Shown here piece after piece: positions 9,088 through 18,914 of a stretch of DNA of 64,000 bases (the first letter of the stretch is position 1; every line of letters starts with the position of its first letter). Source of the DNA: Rhodopseudomonas palustris (lineage in GTDB: Bacteria > Pseudomonadota > Alphaproteobacteria > Rhizobiales > Xanthobacteraceae); contig NZ_CP019966.1 of the NCBI RefSeq assembly GCF_003031265.1, positions 1,736,001 through 1,800,000 of the forward strand, read 5' to 3'. A program made the position numbers and the translations under genes. The notes under the pieces were generated by a model that saw nothing but the letters and a program-made list of their open reading frames with translations, did no database searches and was not told where the DNA came from.

Positions 9088-11910
9088 ATGGACGATCTTC
9101 TTCGTGAGTTTTTGACGGAGACCTTCGAGAGCCTGGATACGGTTGACAACCAGTTGGTCCGGTTTGAGCAGGAGCCGAACAACGCGAAGATATTGGACAA
9201 TATTTTTCGTCTTGTTCACACCATCAAGGGGACGTGCGGGTTTCTAGGATTGCCGCGGCTTGAAGCGCTTGCGCACGCGGCCGAGACCCTGATGGGCAAA
9301 TTCCGGGACGGGATGCCGGTGACGGGAGAGGCGGTGACGCTGATCCTGACCACGATCGACCGGATCAAGGACATTCTGACCCAGCTGGAGGCGACCCAGG
9401 CCGAGCCCGAGGGTGAGGACGGCGACCTGATCGGGGAGTTGGAGCGGCTGTCGATGCGCTCGCCGGAGGAGATCGCGGCCGAGCTCGGCGGCACGGCGCC
9501 GGTGGACGTCGCCGAGGTTGCTGTGGCCGAAGTTGCAGCTGCTGCCGAAGCTGTTGCGGCCGACGCCAATTCGACCGAAGGCACCCTGGTGGCGCAGACG
9601 CTGGAGCGTCCGCTGCGGCCGGGCGAAGTGTCGCTGGATGAGCTGGAGCGCGCCTTCCGCGAGACCGAGATCGAGATGGCTTCCCCGCCGCTGCAGCCGG
9701 CCGTGAGCGAGGCTCCGGCGGCCGTGGCCGAGGTGGTTGCACAGCCTGAGCCGAAGCCGGCCAAGCCCGCCAAACCCGCCGCCAAGCCGGCGGCGAAGAA
9801 GTCCGGCGGCGAAGGCGAGGGCGCGGCGGAAGGTGGTGCCGCCGGCGGCGTCGCCAACCAGTCGATCCGGGTCAACGTCGATACCCTCGAACATCTGATG
9901 ACGATGGTGTCGGAGCTGGTGCTGACCCGTAACCAGCTGCTGGAGATCAGCCGGCGCCACGAGGACAACGAGTTCAAGGTGCCGCTGCAGCGCCTCTCCA
10001 CAGTCACGGCCGAGCTGCAGGACGGGGTGATGAAGACCCGGATGCAGCCGATCGGCAACGCCTGGCAGAAGCTGCCGCGCATCGTCCGGGATCTGGCCGC
10101 TGAACTCGGCAAGCACATCGAGCTGGAGATGCACGGTGCCGACACCGAGCTCGACCGCCAGGTGCTCGACCTGATCAAGGACCCGCTCACCCACATGGTG
10201 CGCAACTCCGCCGACCACGGGCTGGAGAAGCCCGAGGACCGGGCGCGCGCCGGCAAGCCCGAGCAGGGCACCATCCGCCTGTCCGCCTATCACGAGGGCG
10301 GCCATATCGTGATCTGCATCGCCGACAACGGCCGCGGGCTGGACACCGAACGGATCAAGGCCAAGGCCTTGGCCAACGGTCTGGTCACCGAGGCCGAACT
10401 CGAGAAGATGACCGAGGCGCAGATCCACAAGTTCATCTTCGCGCCGGGCTTCTCGACCGCTGCCGCCGTCACCTCGGTGTCCGGCCGCGGCGTCGGCATG
10501 GACGTGGTGCGGACCAATATCGACCAGATCGGCGGCACGATTGAAGTGAAGTCGGTCGCCGGCGAAGGCTCGGCGATCACCATCAAGATCCCGCTGACCC
10601 TGGCGATCGTCTCGGCCCTGATCGTGGAGGCCGGCGGTGACCGGTTTGCGATCCCGCAGCTGGCGGTGGTCGAACTGGTGCGGGCGCGGGCCAACTCCGA
10701 GCACCGCATCGAGCGGATCAAGGACACGCCCGTTCTTCGTCTACGCGACAAGCTGCTGCCGCTGATCCATCTGAAGAAGCTGCTCGGCATCGACGAGGGC
10801 GCCAATAGCGAGCCGGAGAACGGCTTCATCGTTGTGACCCAGGTCGGCAGCCAGACCTTCGGCATCGTGGTCGACGGCGTGTTCCACACCGAAGAAATCG
10901 TCGTCAAGCCGATGTCGACCAAGCTGCGGCACATCGGGATGTTCTCGGGCAACACCATCCTGGGCGACGGCGCGGTGATCATGATCGTCGATCCGAACGG
11001 GATCGCGCAGGCGCTCGGCACCGCGGTGTCGGCGCAGCACGACATCTCCGATCAGGCGGCGGCGAGCCGCAACGCCTCGGCCGAACAGCTCACCTCGCTG
11101 TTGGTGTTCCGCGCCGGCTCGAGCCAGCCCAAGGCGGTGCCGCTGTCGCTGGTGACGCGCCTGGAAGAGATCGCCTCCGACAAGATCGAGAAGTCGAACG
11201 GCCGCTACATGGTGCAGTACCGCGACCAGCTGATGCCCTTGGTGCTGATGGAAGGCGTCGATGTCGCCACAAGCGGCGTGCAGCCGATCCTGGTGTTCGC
11301 CGACGAGGACCGCTCGATGGGCCTTGTGGTCGACGAGATCGTCGACATCGTCGAGGAGCATCTGCACATCCAGGTCGGCTCCAGCCGCGACGGCATTCTC
11401 GGCTCTGCGGTGATCAAGGGCCAGGCCACCGAAGTGATCGACGTCGCGCACTTCTTGCCGATGGCGTTCTCCGACTGGCTGGCGCGCAAGGAGATGCGGC
11501 AGACGATGACCACCCGCTCGGTGCTGCTGGTCGATGACAGTGCGTTCTTCCGCAACATGCTGGGTCCGGTGCTGAAGGCGGCGGGCTACAAGGTGCGGGT
11601 TGCGACCTCGGCGGTCGAGGGCCTCGCGGTGCTGCGCTCGGGTGCACAGTTCGACGTGATCCTGACCGACATCGAGATGCCGGAGATGAACGGCTTCGAG
11701 TTCGCCGAGGCGATCCGCTCCGACACCAAGATGTCGAGCCTGCCGGTGATCGCGCTGAGCTCGCTGGTGTCGCCGGCGGCGATCGAGCGCGGCCGCCAGG
11801 CCGGTCTGACCGACTACATCGCCAAGTTCGACCGTCCCGGCCTGATCGCGGCGCTGAAGGAGCAGACCACGATGCATGCGACGCCCGAAGTGCTGGAGCA
11901 GGCGGCATGA
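9088..11910 (+). CDS. cheA: Hybrid chemotaxis histidine kinase CheA with two CheW-like modules and a receiver domain
   Basis: A 940-residue protein, longer than a usual CheA (about 650-750). Order: HPt domain with phosphoacceptor His44 in LVHTIKGTCGF; an Ala/Glu-rich linker to about residue 265; the P3 dimerisation helices; a HATPase domain (MVRNSADHGLE, DNGRGLD, SGRGVGMDVVRT); a P5 CheW domain; a second CheW-like segment (LLVFRAGSSQPKAVPLSLVT onward); and a receiver domain (LLVDDSAFFRNM, DVILTDIEMPEMNGFEF). The start at 9088 has GAAGG upstream. The gene overlaps cheW by 4 bases (ATGA). It should autophosphorylate in response to chemoreceptors and phosphorylate CheY and CheB; the fused receiver could act as a phosphate sink (inference). 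Confidence 0.93.
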   Translation: MDDLLREFLTETFESLDTVDNQLVRFEQEPNNAKILDNIFRLVHTIKGTCGFLGLPRLEALAHAAETLMGKFRDGMPVTGEAVTLILTTIDRIKDILTQLEATQAEPEGEDGDLIGELERLSMRSPEEIAAELGGTAPVDVAEVAVAEVAAAAEAVAADANSTEGTLVAQTLERPLRPGEVSLDELERAFRETEIEMASPPLQPAVSEAPAAVAEVVAQPEPKPAKPAKPAAKPAAKKSGGEGEGAAEGGAAGGVANQSIRVNVDTLEHLMTMVSELVLTRNQLLEISRRHEDNEFKVPLQRLSTVTAELQDGVMKTRMQPIGNAWQKLPRIVRDLAAELGKHIELEMHGADTELDRQVLDLIKDPLTHMVRNSADHGLEKPEDRARAGKPEQGTIRLSAYHEGGHIVICIADNGRGLDTERIKAKALANGLVTEAELEKMTEAQIHKFIFAPGFSTAAAVTSVSGRGVGMDVVRTNIDQIGGTIEVKSVAGEGSAITIKIPLTLAIVSALIVEAGGDRFAIPQLAVVELVRARANSEHRIERIKDTPVLRLRDKLLPLIHLKKLLGIDEGANSEPENGFIVVTQVGSQTFGIVVDGVFHTEEIVVKPMSTKLRHIGMFSGNTILGDGAVIMIVDPNGIAQALGTAVSAQHDISDQAAASRNASAEQLTSLLVFRAGSSQPKAVPLSLVTRLEEIASDKIEKSNGRYMVQYRDQLMPLVLMEGVDVATSGVQPILVFADEDRSMGLVVDEIVDIVEEHLHIQVGSSRDGILGSAVIKGQATEVIDVAHFLPMAFSDWLARKEMRQTMTTRSVLLVDDSAFFRNMLGPVLKAAGYKVRVATSAVEGLAVLRSGAQFDVILTDIEMPEMNGFEFAEAIRSDTKMSSLPVIALSSLVSPAAIERGRQAGLTDYIAKFDRPGLIAALKEQTTMHATPEVLEQAA

Positions 11911-12407
11911 GCGAGACCAGGAAGGACACCCCCGCGATGAGCCGCACCATCGACGCGATCAGCGGCAACACCACCCAGTTCGCCACCGCGATGATCGGCG
12001 GGCAGCTGTTCGGGCTGCCGATCAGCCGGGTGCAGGACGTGTTCATGCCGGAACGGCTGACCCGGGTGCCGCTGGCGCCGGACGATGTCGCCGGCGTTCT
12101 CAACCTGCGCGGCCGGATCGTCACCGCGATCGACATGCGGGCCCGGCTCGGCCTGCCCAAGAACCAGGACGGCAAGCCGCCGATGGCGATGGGCGTCGAC
12201 CTGCGCGGCGAATCCTACGGCCTTCTGATCGACTCCATCGGCGAAGTGCTGACCCTGCCGGACGAGGGCCGCGAGACCAACCCGGTCAACCTCGATCCCC
12301 GCATGGCCTCCTTCGCCAACGGCGTCCACCGCCTCGACGGACAGCTCATGGTCGTCCTCGACGTCGACAAAGTGCTCGAAATCGCAACTCAACGTATGGC
12401 TGCATAA
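11907..12407 (+). CDS. cheW: Chemotaxis coupling protein CheW
   Basis: A 166-residue CheW. The core beta-barrel is recognisable from FATAMIGGQLFGLPISRVQDVF, then VAGVLNLRGRIVTAIDMRARLG and GLLIDSIGEVLTL. It couples receptors to CheA. The ATG at 11907 overlaps the cheA stop; a second ATG at 11937 is a possible alternative start. Confidence 0.92.
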   Translation: MSETRKDTPAMSRTIDAISGNTTQFATAMIGGQLFGLPISRVQDVFMPERLTRVPLAPDDVAGVLNLRGRIVTAIDMRARLGLPKNQDGKPPMAMGVDLRGESYGLLIDSIGEVLTLPDEGRETNPVNLDPRMASFANGVHRLDGQLMVVLDVDKVLEIATQRMAA

Positions 12408-12474
12408 CGTCTGGACTGATTGCGGCGCAATCGCAGGAACTGCCCATCCGGGCGTGAACTGATAGAGGCAGAAA

Positions 12475-12840
12475 ATGAAGACATGTCTGGTGGTCGACGA
12501 CTCGAGCGTCATCCGGAAGGTCGCGCGGCGCATCCTTGAAGGTCTCGACTTCGAGATCGTCGAAGCTGAAGACGGCGAGAAGGCGCTCGAAGCCTGCAAG
12601 CACGGGCTGCCCGATGCCGTTCTGCTCGATTGGAACATGCCGGTGATGGATGGCTACGAGTTCCTGCGCAACCTGCGCCGGATGCCCGGTGGCGACGCGC
12701 CGAAGGTGGTGTTCTGCACCACCGAGAACGACGTCGCGCACATCGCGCGGGCGCTGCATGCCGGCGCCAACGAGTACATCATGAAGCCGTTCGACAAAGA
12801 CATCGTCACGGCGAAGTTTCAGGAAGTCGGCCTGATCTGA
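12475..12840 (+). CDS. cheY: Response regulator CheY
   Basis: A 121-residue single receiver domain. It shows the acidic pair in VVDDSSVIRKV, the phosphoacceptor Asp in VLLDWNMPVMDGYEF, the Thr in FCTTEND and the conserved Lys in YIMKPFD. It has no output domain and should bind the flagellar switch or compete for phosphate. It follows cheW by 67 bases. Confidence 0.92.
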   Translation: MKTCLVVDDSSVIRKVARRILEGLDFEIVEAEDGEKALEACKHGLPDAVLLDWNMPVMDGYEFLRNLRRMPGGDAPKVVFCTTENDVAHIARALHAGANEYIMKPFDKDIVTAKFQEVGLI

Positions 12841-12918
12841 CGGGGGTCGGACGGCCGGTTTTGACGCCGCGGTGTGGGACGCGGTGGGGAGTGGAAGTAT
12901 GCGTTGCGTCGGTGTTCT

Positions 12919-14094
12919 ATGAGCGTAGCTTTGGCAGGTAGTCCCGCTACGAATTCGGCGCAATATGAGCCGTTGCGCGTGATGATCGTTGACGACTCGG
13001 TCGTCATCCGCGGTTTGATCTCCAGATGGGTCGAGGCCGAGCCTGACATGGTGGTCGCAGCATCGCTGCGCACCGGGCTCGACGCCGTCAATCAGCTCGA
13101 ACGGGTCCGCCCCGACGTTGCGGTGCTCGACATCGAAATGCCCGAACTCGATGGCATTTCGGCGCTGCCGCAGTTGCTCGCCAAGAAGCGCGACCTGGTC
13201 GTGATCATGGCGTCGACGCTGACCCGCCGCAACGCGGAGATCAGCTTCAAGGCGCTGTCGCTCGGCGCCGCCGATTACATCCCGAAGCCGGAAACTACCC
13301 GCGAGCCGCAGGCCGCCGATATCTTCAAGCACGATCTGCTGCAGAAGATCCGGTCGCTCGGCGGCCGGGTTCGCCGCCGCGCTGTGCCCGGAGTTGCTGC
13401 GCCGGCGATCGCGCGCGATCCGCATCCGGCTCCGGTGCCGCATCCCGCCGTGGCCACGCCGACCGTTGCCAGCCAGGCTGCGCTGGTGAAGCGTTCGTTC
13501 GGTCCGACCGCGCCGCGCGTTCTGCTGATCGGCTCGTCGACCGGTGGCCCGCAGGCGCTGATGTCGATGGTGGCCGATATCGGCCCGGTGATCGATCGTT
13601 TCCCGGTGCTGATCACCCAGCATATGCCGCCGACCTTCACGACCATTCTGGCCGAGCACTTGGCGCGCGCCAGCCGCCGTCCGGCGCATGAAGGTATCGA
13701 AGGCGAAGCGATCAAGCCCGGCAACATCTATCTCGCCCCCGGCGGCAAGCACATGCGTGTCGCCAAGCAGGGCGGCAATCCGGTAATCGCGCTCGACGAT
13801 GGTCCGCCGGTGAACTTCTGCAAGCCTGCGGTCGATCCGTTGTTCATGTCCGCGATCGAAGTGTGGCAGAGCGGCATTCTCGCCGTGGTGCTGACCGGCA
13901 TGGGTTCGGATGGCATGCGCGGCGGCAAGGACATCGTCGCGGCCGGCGGCAGCGTGATCGCGCAGGACGAAGCCTCCAGCGTGGTGTGGGGCATGCCTGG
14001 TGCGGTCGCCAATGCCGGCGTCTGCGCCGCGGTGCTGCCGCTCAATCAGATTGGTCCGAAAGTGGTGCGCCTGTTCGCAGGAGACCGCTCGTGA
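12919..14094 (+). CDS. cheB: Chemotaxis protein-glutamate methylesterase CheB
   Basis: A 391-residue CheB. The N-terminal receiver has [11 protein letters not shown] and [15 protein letters not shown] linker rich in Ala and Pro (about residues 145-190) precedes the methylesterase domain, where the catalytic triad is visible as Ser in [11 protein letters not shown], His in TQHMPPTF and Asp in [12 protein letters not shown]. It removes receptor methyl groups when phosphorylated by CheA. ATG at 12919 is preferred to the in-frame start at 12874. Confidence 0.92.
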   Translation: MSVALAGSPATNSAQYEPLRVMIVDDSVVIRGLISRWVEAEPDMVVAASLRTGLDAVNQLERVRPDVAVLDIEMPELDGISALPQLLAKKRDLVVIMASTLTRRNAEISFKALSLGAADYIPKPETTREPQAADIFKHDLLQKIRSLGGRVRRRAVPGVAAPAIARDPHPAPVPHPAVATPTVASQAALVKRSFGPTAPRVLLIGSSTGGPQALMSMVADIGPVIDRFPVLITQHMPPTFTTILAEHLARASRRPAHEGIEGEAIKPGNIYLAPGGKHMRVAKQGGNPVIALDDGPPVNFCKPAVDPLFMSAIEVWQSGILAVVLTGMGSDGMRGGKDIVAAGGSVIAQDEASSVVWGMPGAVANAGVCAAVLPLNQIGPKVVRLFAGDRS

Positions 14095-14969
14095 ACCCAC
14101 AGGATTACGATTTCCTCCGCAAGCTCCTGAAGGAGCGTTCCGGGCTCGATCTGTCGGCCGACAAACAATATTTGGTCGAGAGCCGACTGCTGCCGCTGGC
14201 GCGTCGGCTCAGCCTCGGGGGCATCAGCGACCTGGTGCAGAAGATGAAGGGGATGGGCGCAGAGTCGCTGATCTCCGACGTCGTCGAGGCGATGACCACC
14301 AACGAAACATTCTTCTTCCGCGACAAGGTGCCGTTCGATCACCTGCGTGAGGAGATGCTGCCGGCGCTGCTGCAGGCGCGCGCGGCGCGGCGATCGCTGC
14401 GGATCTGGTGCGCGGCGTCGTCGACCGGCCAGGAGCCGTATTCGATCGCGATGACCCTGAAAGAGCTTGGCCCGGCTGTGGCCGGCTGGCGGTTCGAGAT
14501 CATCGCCACCGATCTGTCGCCGCAGGTTCTGGAGAAATCCAAGTCGGGCCTGTTCAGCCAGTTCGAAGTCCAGCGCGGGCTGCCGATCCAGCTGTTGGTG
14601 AAGTACTTCAAGCAGGCCGGCGAGGTGTGGGAGCTCAGCCCCGAGATCCGCGCCATGGTGCAGCATCGTCAGCTCAACCTGCTGCACGACTTCTCGTCGC
14701 TTGGCACCTTCGACATCGTGTTCTGCCGCAACGTGCTGATCTATTTCGATCAGACCACCAAGGTCGCCATTCTGGAGCGGATCGCCAAGCGGCTCGAGCC
14801 GGACGGCTATCTGACCCTCGGCGCCGCCGAGACCGTGGTGGGTTTGACCGACGCGTTCAAGCCGCACAATTCGCGCCGCGGCGTGTATCTGCCGAACCTG
14901 AAGTCGGCGCCGTCGATCGTCCCGGCATTCCCCGCGACCTCCGCCCTCAGCAGCCTGCGCGCCGGCTGA
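14091..14969 (+). CDS. cheR: Chemotaxis protein methyltransferase CheR
   Basis: A 292-residue CheR. The N-terminal helical domain is followed by the SAM-binding domain: [16 protein letters not shown] (motif I), IIATDLSP and [10 protein letters not shown]. It methylates receptor glutamates using SAM. It starts with GTG at 14091, overlapping the cheB stop (GTGA), which supports translational coupling. The operon appears to end here. Confidence 0.92.
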   Translation: MNPQDYDFLRKLLKERSGLDLSADKQYLVESRLLPLARRLSLGGISDLVQKMKGMGAESLISDVVEAMTTNETFFFRDKVPFDHLREEMLPALLQARAARRSLRIWCAASSTGQEPYSIAMTLKELGPAVAGWRFEIIATDLSPQVLEKSKSGLFSQFEVQRGLPIQLLVKYFKQAGEVWELSPEIRAMVQHRQLNLLHDFSSLGTFDIVFCRNVLIYFDQTTKVAILERIAKRLEPDGYLTLGAAETVVGLTDAFKPHNSRRGVYLPNLKSAPSIVPAFPATSALSSLRAG

Positions 14970-15016
14970 GGCACGGAGCCTTCGGCTCTTTAGCCGGATC
15001 ACTGCTCCACACCCTT

Positions 15017-15060
15017 CGTCATCCGGGGCGCTCGCATCAGCGCGCGAGCCCGGAATCCCG
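15017..15060. repeat. Dispersed palindromic (REP-like) element
   Basis: GTCATCCGGGGCGCTCGC faces GCGAGCCCGGAATC around a short loop. The CCGGGGCGCTCGC/GCGAGCCCGG type of palindrome is, from general knowledge, common between genes in Bradyrhizobiaceae. It lies in the cheR/ctrA convergent gap. Confidence 0.55.
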
Positions 15061-15173
15061 AGATTGTTGTGCAAGCTGCCCAAGTCGTCCCCGCGTCAGA
15101 TTGCTGGTACGCGCCGATGGGCGCACCCCGCAATGACTGAGGCGAGGGGAGTTGGCGGGGACAGAGCGGCATC

Positions 15174-15208
15174 CCAAAAACAAAAACCCCGCCATTTGCG
15201 GCGGGGTC
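15174..15208 (-). terminator. Rho-independent terminator of ctrA
   Basis: On the reverse strand CCCCGCC pairs with GGCGGGG around a 6-base loop and is followed by a T-rich run (TTTTTGTTTTTG). It lies about 50 bases after the ctrA stop. Confidence 0.85.
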
Positions 15209-15225
15209 AAGGACCACTCGGAAGG

Positions 15226-15245
15226 AGAGCGCCCGAGGGCGCTCT
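15226..15245 (-). other. Perfect hairpin just after ctrA
   Basis: AGAGCGCCC at 15226-15234 pairs with GGGCGCTCT at 15237-15245. This 9-bp stem sits 12 bases beyond the ctrA stop and before the true terminator. It has no T run, so it may protect the mRNA 3' end. Confidence 0.5.
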
Positions 15246-15257
15246 TGGTAGAACCGG

Positions 15258-15959
15258 TTAGGCCGGGATGCGGACGTCGTCCTCGGACGGTTCGCGCAGC
15301 ACGTAGCCGCGGCCCCAGACCGTCTCGATGAAGTTGCGGCCGTCGGAAGCGTTGGCGAGCTTCTTGCGCAGCTTGCAGATGAAGACGTCGATGATCTTCA
15401 GTTCCGGCTCGTCCATGCCACCGTAGAGGTGGTTCAGGAACATTTCCTTGGTCAGCGTGGTGCCCTTCCGCAGGGAGAGCAGCTCCAGCATCTGATATTC
15501 CTTGCCGGTCAGATGCACGCGCTGGCCGCCGACTTCGACGGTCTTGGTGTCGAGATTGACGACGAGATCGCCGGTCTGGATCACCGACTGCGCGTGACCC
15601 TTCGAGCGGCGGACGATCGCGTGGATGCGCGCGACCAGCTCGTCCTTGTGGAACGGCTTGGTCATGTAGTCGTCGGCACCGACGCCCAGACCCTTCACCT
15701 TGTCCTCGATGCCGGCGAGACCGGACAGGATCAGGATCGGGGTTTTGATCTTGGAGACGCGAAGCTGCTTGAGAACGTCATAACCGGACATGTCCGGCAG
15801 GTTCAGATCAAGCAGGATGATGTCGTAGTCGTACAGCTTGCCGAGGTCGACGCCTTCTTCACCGAGATCCGTCGTGTAGACATTGAAACTCTCGGATTTG
15901 AGCATCAATTCGATCGACTGCGCAGTCGCGCTGTCATCTTCAATCAGCAATACGCGCAT
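15258..15959 (-). CDS. ctrA: Cell-cycle response regulator CtrA
   Basis: A 233-residue OmpR-type regulator. The receiver has [20 protein letters not shown] and the phosphoacceptor in [17 protein letters not shown]; the winged-helix domain has [13 protein letters not shown] and [10 protein letters not shown]. This closely fits CtrA, which binds TTAA-N7-TTAA sites and controls cell cycle and flagellar genes in alphaproteobacteria. The ATG at 15959 is preceded by GAGGGGA. It is divergent from fliI. ChpT, its usual phosphate donor, is encoded 7 kb away. Confidence 0.95.
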   Translation of the reverse strand: MRVLLIEDDSATAQSIELMLKSESFNVYTTDLGEEGVDLGKLYDYDIILLDLNLPDMSGYDVLKQLRVSKIKTPILILSGLAGIEDKVKGLGVGADDYMTKPFHKDELVARIHAIVRRSKGHAQSVIQTGDLVVNLDTKTVEVGGQRVHLTGKEYQMLELLSLRKGTTLTKEMFLNHLYGGMDEPELKIIDVFICKLRKKLANASDGRNFIETVWGRGYVLREPSEDDVRIPA

Positions 15960-16035
15960 GCCAGTCCCCTCTAAGCGCCGCTACGGGCGTCAGGCGTCCG
16001 CACACTTGCGGCACTGGAAACGCCTTTGAAGAACT

Positions 16036-16204
16036 GATTCGGATCCTGACGAGGAATGGTTAACAAAAACTGATTCGGCTCCGCAAGGTCCTGTCGTGCA
16101 ATTTTTCTCGAATCGCACTAAGGTGTTGCGGGAAAGCAGCTTTTTGTCGGCCGGCCCCTTCAAGTTCCACTTTAAGAGTCGGCGTCAACCGACTCTTGCG
16201 ACTC
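16036..16204. promoter_or_regulatory. ctrA/fliI intergenic region: GANTC cluster and inverted repeat
   Basis: The whole gap is 367 bases (15960-16326). Six GANTC sites (CcrM methylation target) lie at 16036, 16072, 16110, 16176, 16191 and 16200. A perfect 9-bp inverted repeat (AAGAGTCGG at 16174-16182 and CCGACTCTT at 16189-16197) carries two of them. TTAA tetramers occur at 16060, 16172, 16260, 16284 and 16313. The best CtrA-like spacing is TAAA-N7-TTAA at 16273-16287. Promoter positions were not defined. Confidence 0.6.
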
Positions 16205-16326
16205 ACCCTTCATTCTGAGGGGCAAGCGTGCTCAGCTACCAAAGACAGTGACGCAATGATTAACGATGCGGGTAAACACGAAGTTAAGGCGACAGGCCCC
16301 GCGTCGATGAACTTAAGAGTTTCGCA

Positions 16327-17652
16327 ATGAAGGCCTTGGCGGAACAGATCGGCGACATCGACAGCGTCAATACCTATGGACGCGTCGTCGGCGTGCGCGG
16401 TCTGATGGTCGAGATCGCCGGGCCGATTCACGCGATGAGCGTTGGCGCACGCATCGTTGTCGAAACCGGCGCCAACCGTGCGATCCCGTGCGAAGTGATC
16501 GGCTTCACCGGTAACAACGCCATCGTCATGCCGTTCGCAGGACTTGAAGGCGTGCGCCGCGGCTGCCGTGCGATCATCGCGAACGCTGCCGCTCAGGTGC
16601 GACCGTCGCCGCATTGGCTCGGCCGCGTTGTTAACGCTTTGGGCGAACCGATCGACGGCAAGGGGCCGCTGGTACAAGGTCCGTCGCCGATGCCGTTCCG
16701 CAATCAGCCGCCGCCGGCGCATTCGCGCAAGCGCGTCGGCATGCCGCTCGATCTCGGCGTGCGTGCACTCAACACCTTTCTCACCTGCTGCCGTGGGCAG
16801 CGCATGGGTATTTTCGCCGGTTCCGGCGTTGGTAAGTCCGTGCTGCTGTCGATGCTTGCTCGCAACGTCGATGCCGCGGTGTCGGTGATCGGGCTGATCG
16901 GCGAACGCGGCCGTGAGGTGCAAGAGTTCCTGCAGGATGACCTCGGCGAGGAAGGTCTCGCGCGTTCCGTGGTTGTGGTCGCGACGTCGGACGAGCCAGC
17001 GCTGATGCGGCGGCAGGCGGCGTATCTGACGTTGGCGATCGCCGAATACTTCCGCGACAACGACAAGGACGTGCTGTGCCTGATGGACTCGGTCACGCGT
17101 TTTGCGATGGCGCAGCGTGAGATCGGGCTGTCGGCCGGCGAGCCGCCGACCGCCAAAGGCTACACGCCGACAGTGTTCACCGAACTGCCGAAGCTGCTCG
17201 AACGCGCCGGGCCCGGGCTGGGCGAAGGCACCATCACCGGCATCTTCACCGTGCTGGTCGACGGCGACGATCACAACGAGCCGGTCGCCGACGCGGTGCG
17301 CGGCATTCTCGATGGCCACATTGTGATGCAGCGCTCGATTGCCGAGCGCGGCCGCTATCCGGCCATCAACGTGCTGAAGTCGGTGTCTCGAACCATGCCG
17401 AAATCGGCCGATCCGGTTTATCTGCCGATGATCAAGCGTGCGCGACAGATCATGGCGACCTACGCCGACATGGAAGAGCTGATCCGGCTCGGCGCCTATC
17501 GCCCCGGCTCGAGCGCAGAGGTCGATGAGGCGGTGCGGCTGCACGAGCCGCTGGAGGATTTCCTCCGCCAAGGCAAGGACGAGGCGACCAGCTTGCAGTC
17601 AGGATATGCCCAACTGGAGCAGATCCTGAGTAATTCGGAAACGGAACGCTAA
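16327..17652 (+). CDS. fliI: Flagellum-specific ATPase FliI
   Basis: A 441-residue F1-like ATPase of the flagellar type III export apparatus. Walker A is AGSGVGKS, Walker B lies in [19 protein letters not shown] (a family signature), and the N-terminal domain includes [16 protein letters not shown]. It energises export of flagellar subunits at the cytoplasmic face of the basal body with FliJ and FlhA, both encoded nearby. It starts at ATG 16327 and is probably CtrA-controlled, judging from the divergent ctrA gap (inference). Confidence 0.94.
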   Translation: MKALAEQIGDIDSVNTYGRVVGVRGLMVEIAGPIHAMSVGARIVVETGANRAIPCEVIGFTGNNAIVMPFAGLEGVRRGCRAIIANAAAQVRPSPHWLGRVVNALGEPIDGKGPLVQGPSPMPFRNQPPPAHSRKRVGMPLDLGVRALNTFLTCCRGQRMGIFAGSGVGKSVLLSMLARNVDAAVSVIGLIGERGREVQEFLQDDLGEEGLARSVVVVATSDEPALMRRQAAYLTLAIAEYFRDNDKDVLCLMDSVTRFAMAQREIGLSAGEPPTAKGYTPTVFTELPKLLERAGPGLGEGTITGIFTVLVDGDDHNEPVADAVRGILDGHIVMQRSIAERGRYPAINVLKSVSRTMPKSADPVYLPMIKRARQIMATYADMEELIRLGAYRPGSSAEVDEAVRLHEPLEDFLRQGKDEATSLQSGYAQLEQILSNSETER

Positions 17653-17761
17653 CTTTGTCCGGCCATCATGCTTGGCACGTCAATCGATTTGCCGGGTGGC
17701 CCTGTCGTGACCATCCGGCGATGTCCCGCGTTGAACTGGGACTTCTGGGGAGTACGAGTCG

Positions 17762-18190
17762 ATGAAGTCACGCGAAACGCTGATCCGTCTGAAGAAATTT
17801 CAGGTCGACGAGCGGCGCAGACGGGTTGCCCAGATCGAAGCGATGATCGCGGATTTCGAGCGGATGTCGTCCGATCTGGAGCGCGAAATCGTCACCGAGC
17901 AGGAACGCGCGGGGATCACGGACCCCAGCCACTTCGCTTATCCGACCTATGCCAAAGCGGCGATTCAGCGCCGCGAAAACCTGACCCGCTCTGCCGACGA
18001 GCTGCGGGTGCAGCTCGAAGAAGCCCGCGGCCAGCTGTCCGAGGCGTTCGACGAGATGAAGAAGGTCGAATTGCTCGACGAGCGCGACCAGGCGCGCGAA
18101 CGCGCCGAGGAAAGCGCCCGCGAACAGGCGGATCTCGACAGCATCGGCCTGATGCGTGCACGGCTCGGTGGGGCGGGCGCCGTCGCCTGA
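17762..18190 (+). CDS. fliJ: Flagellar export chaperone FliJ
   Basis: A 142-residue, all-helical coiled-coil protein (MKSRETLIRLKKFQVDERRR, then long Glu/Arg/Ala heptads). Size, composition and place directly after fliI fit FliJ, the stalk-like partner of the FliI ATPase ring and FlhA. Sequence conservation in FliJ is low, so the call leans on position. A terminator follows. Confidence 0.85.
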   Translation: MKSRETLIRLKKFQVDERRRRVAQIEAMIADFERMSSDLEREIVTEQERAGITDPSHFAYPTYAKAAIQRRENLTRSADELRVQLEEARGQLSEAFDEMKKVELLDERDQARERAEESAREQADLDSIGLMRARLGGAGAVA

Positions 18191-18214
18191 CCTTCCACAA
18201 CTTTGCGTCGAAAC

Positions 18215-18244
18215 AGCCCGGGCCCTCGGTCCGGGCTTTCGTTT
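18215..18244 (+). terminator. Terminator after fliJ
   Basis: AGCCCGG pairs with CCGGGCT around a 9-base loop and is followed by TTCGTTT, 25 bases after the fliJ stop. Confidence 0.7.
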
Positions 18245-18365
18245 GCGGTATCCACAGCCTATGCAGTGGCGTGGTGGAACACTGCGTTGCACGATATGCT
18301 GCTGTGGTTCGGGCCGTTCGGCCGGACGGGGGGCGTGGCCGCAACGGCCATGGTGAGGTCTCGGA

Positions 18366-18914
18366 ATGCTGTCGCCGGCTGAGTTGGTTTCGCTGATCGC
18401 CGCGGTCGCTGAGCGCGACCAGGACGCGTTCCAGCGACTCTACGATGCGACGCGGGCGAAACTGTTCGGCGTCGTGCTTCGTATCTTGCGGCGACAGGAT
18501 CTCGCCGAAGAAGTCATTCAGGACGCCTACGTCAAGATCTGGAACAACGCTGCGCAGTTCGATTCCAAGGTGGCTTCGCCGATCACCTGGATGGCGTCGA
18601 TCGCGCGCAACCGGGCGATCGACGTCGCACGCAAGCGCGGCGAAGTCTCGATCGAGGAGGAGCCGTCCGCCAATGACGTCGCGGCGGAGACGCCCGACCC
18701 GCTGGCGCGCCGGGAGATGACCGAGGAGCTGAAGCGGCTTCTGGAGTGCATCGGCCGTTTGGAGCCCGAACGGCAGAAACTGGTTCTGCTGGCGTACTAC
18801 AACGGCTGGAGCCGTGAGCAGCTCGGCGCCAAGTTCGGCGCTCCGGCCAACACGATCAAGACCTGGCTGCGCCGCAGCCTGCTCGATGTTCGGGGGTGTT
18901 TGGGACTGACCTGA
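18366..18914 (+). CDS. ECF-family RNA polymerase sigma factor
   Basis: A 182-residue sigma-70 family protein with only regions 2 and 4. Region 2 has FQRLYDATRAKLFGVVLRIL and DLAEEVIQDAYVKIWN, then ITWMASIARNRAIDVARKR; region 4 has LVLLAYYNGWSREQLGAKFG and TIKTWLRRSL. It overlaps the downstream anti-sigma gene (TGATG). The pair resembles SigK/RskA-type modules. The regulon is unknown. Confidence 0.9.
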   Translation: MLSPAELVSLIAAVAERDQDAFQRLYDATRAKLFGVVLRILRRQDLAEEVIQDAYVKIWNNAAQFDSKVASPITWMASIARNRAIDVARKRGEVSIEEEPSANDVAAETPDPLARREMTEELKRLLECIGRLEPERQKLVLLAYYNGWSREQLGAKFGAPANTIKTWLRRSLLDVRGCLGLT

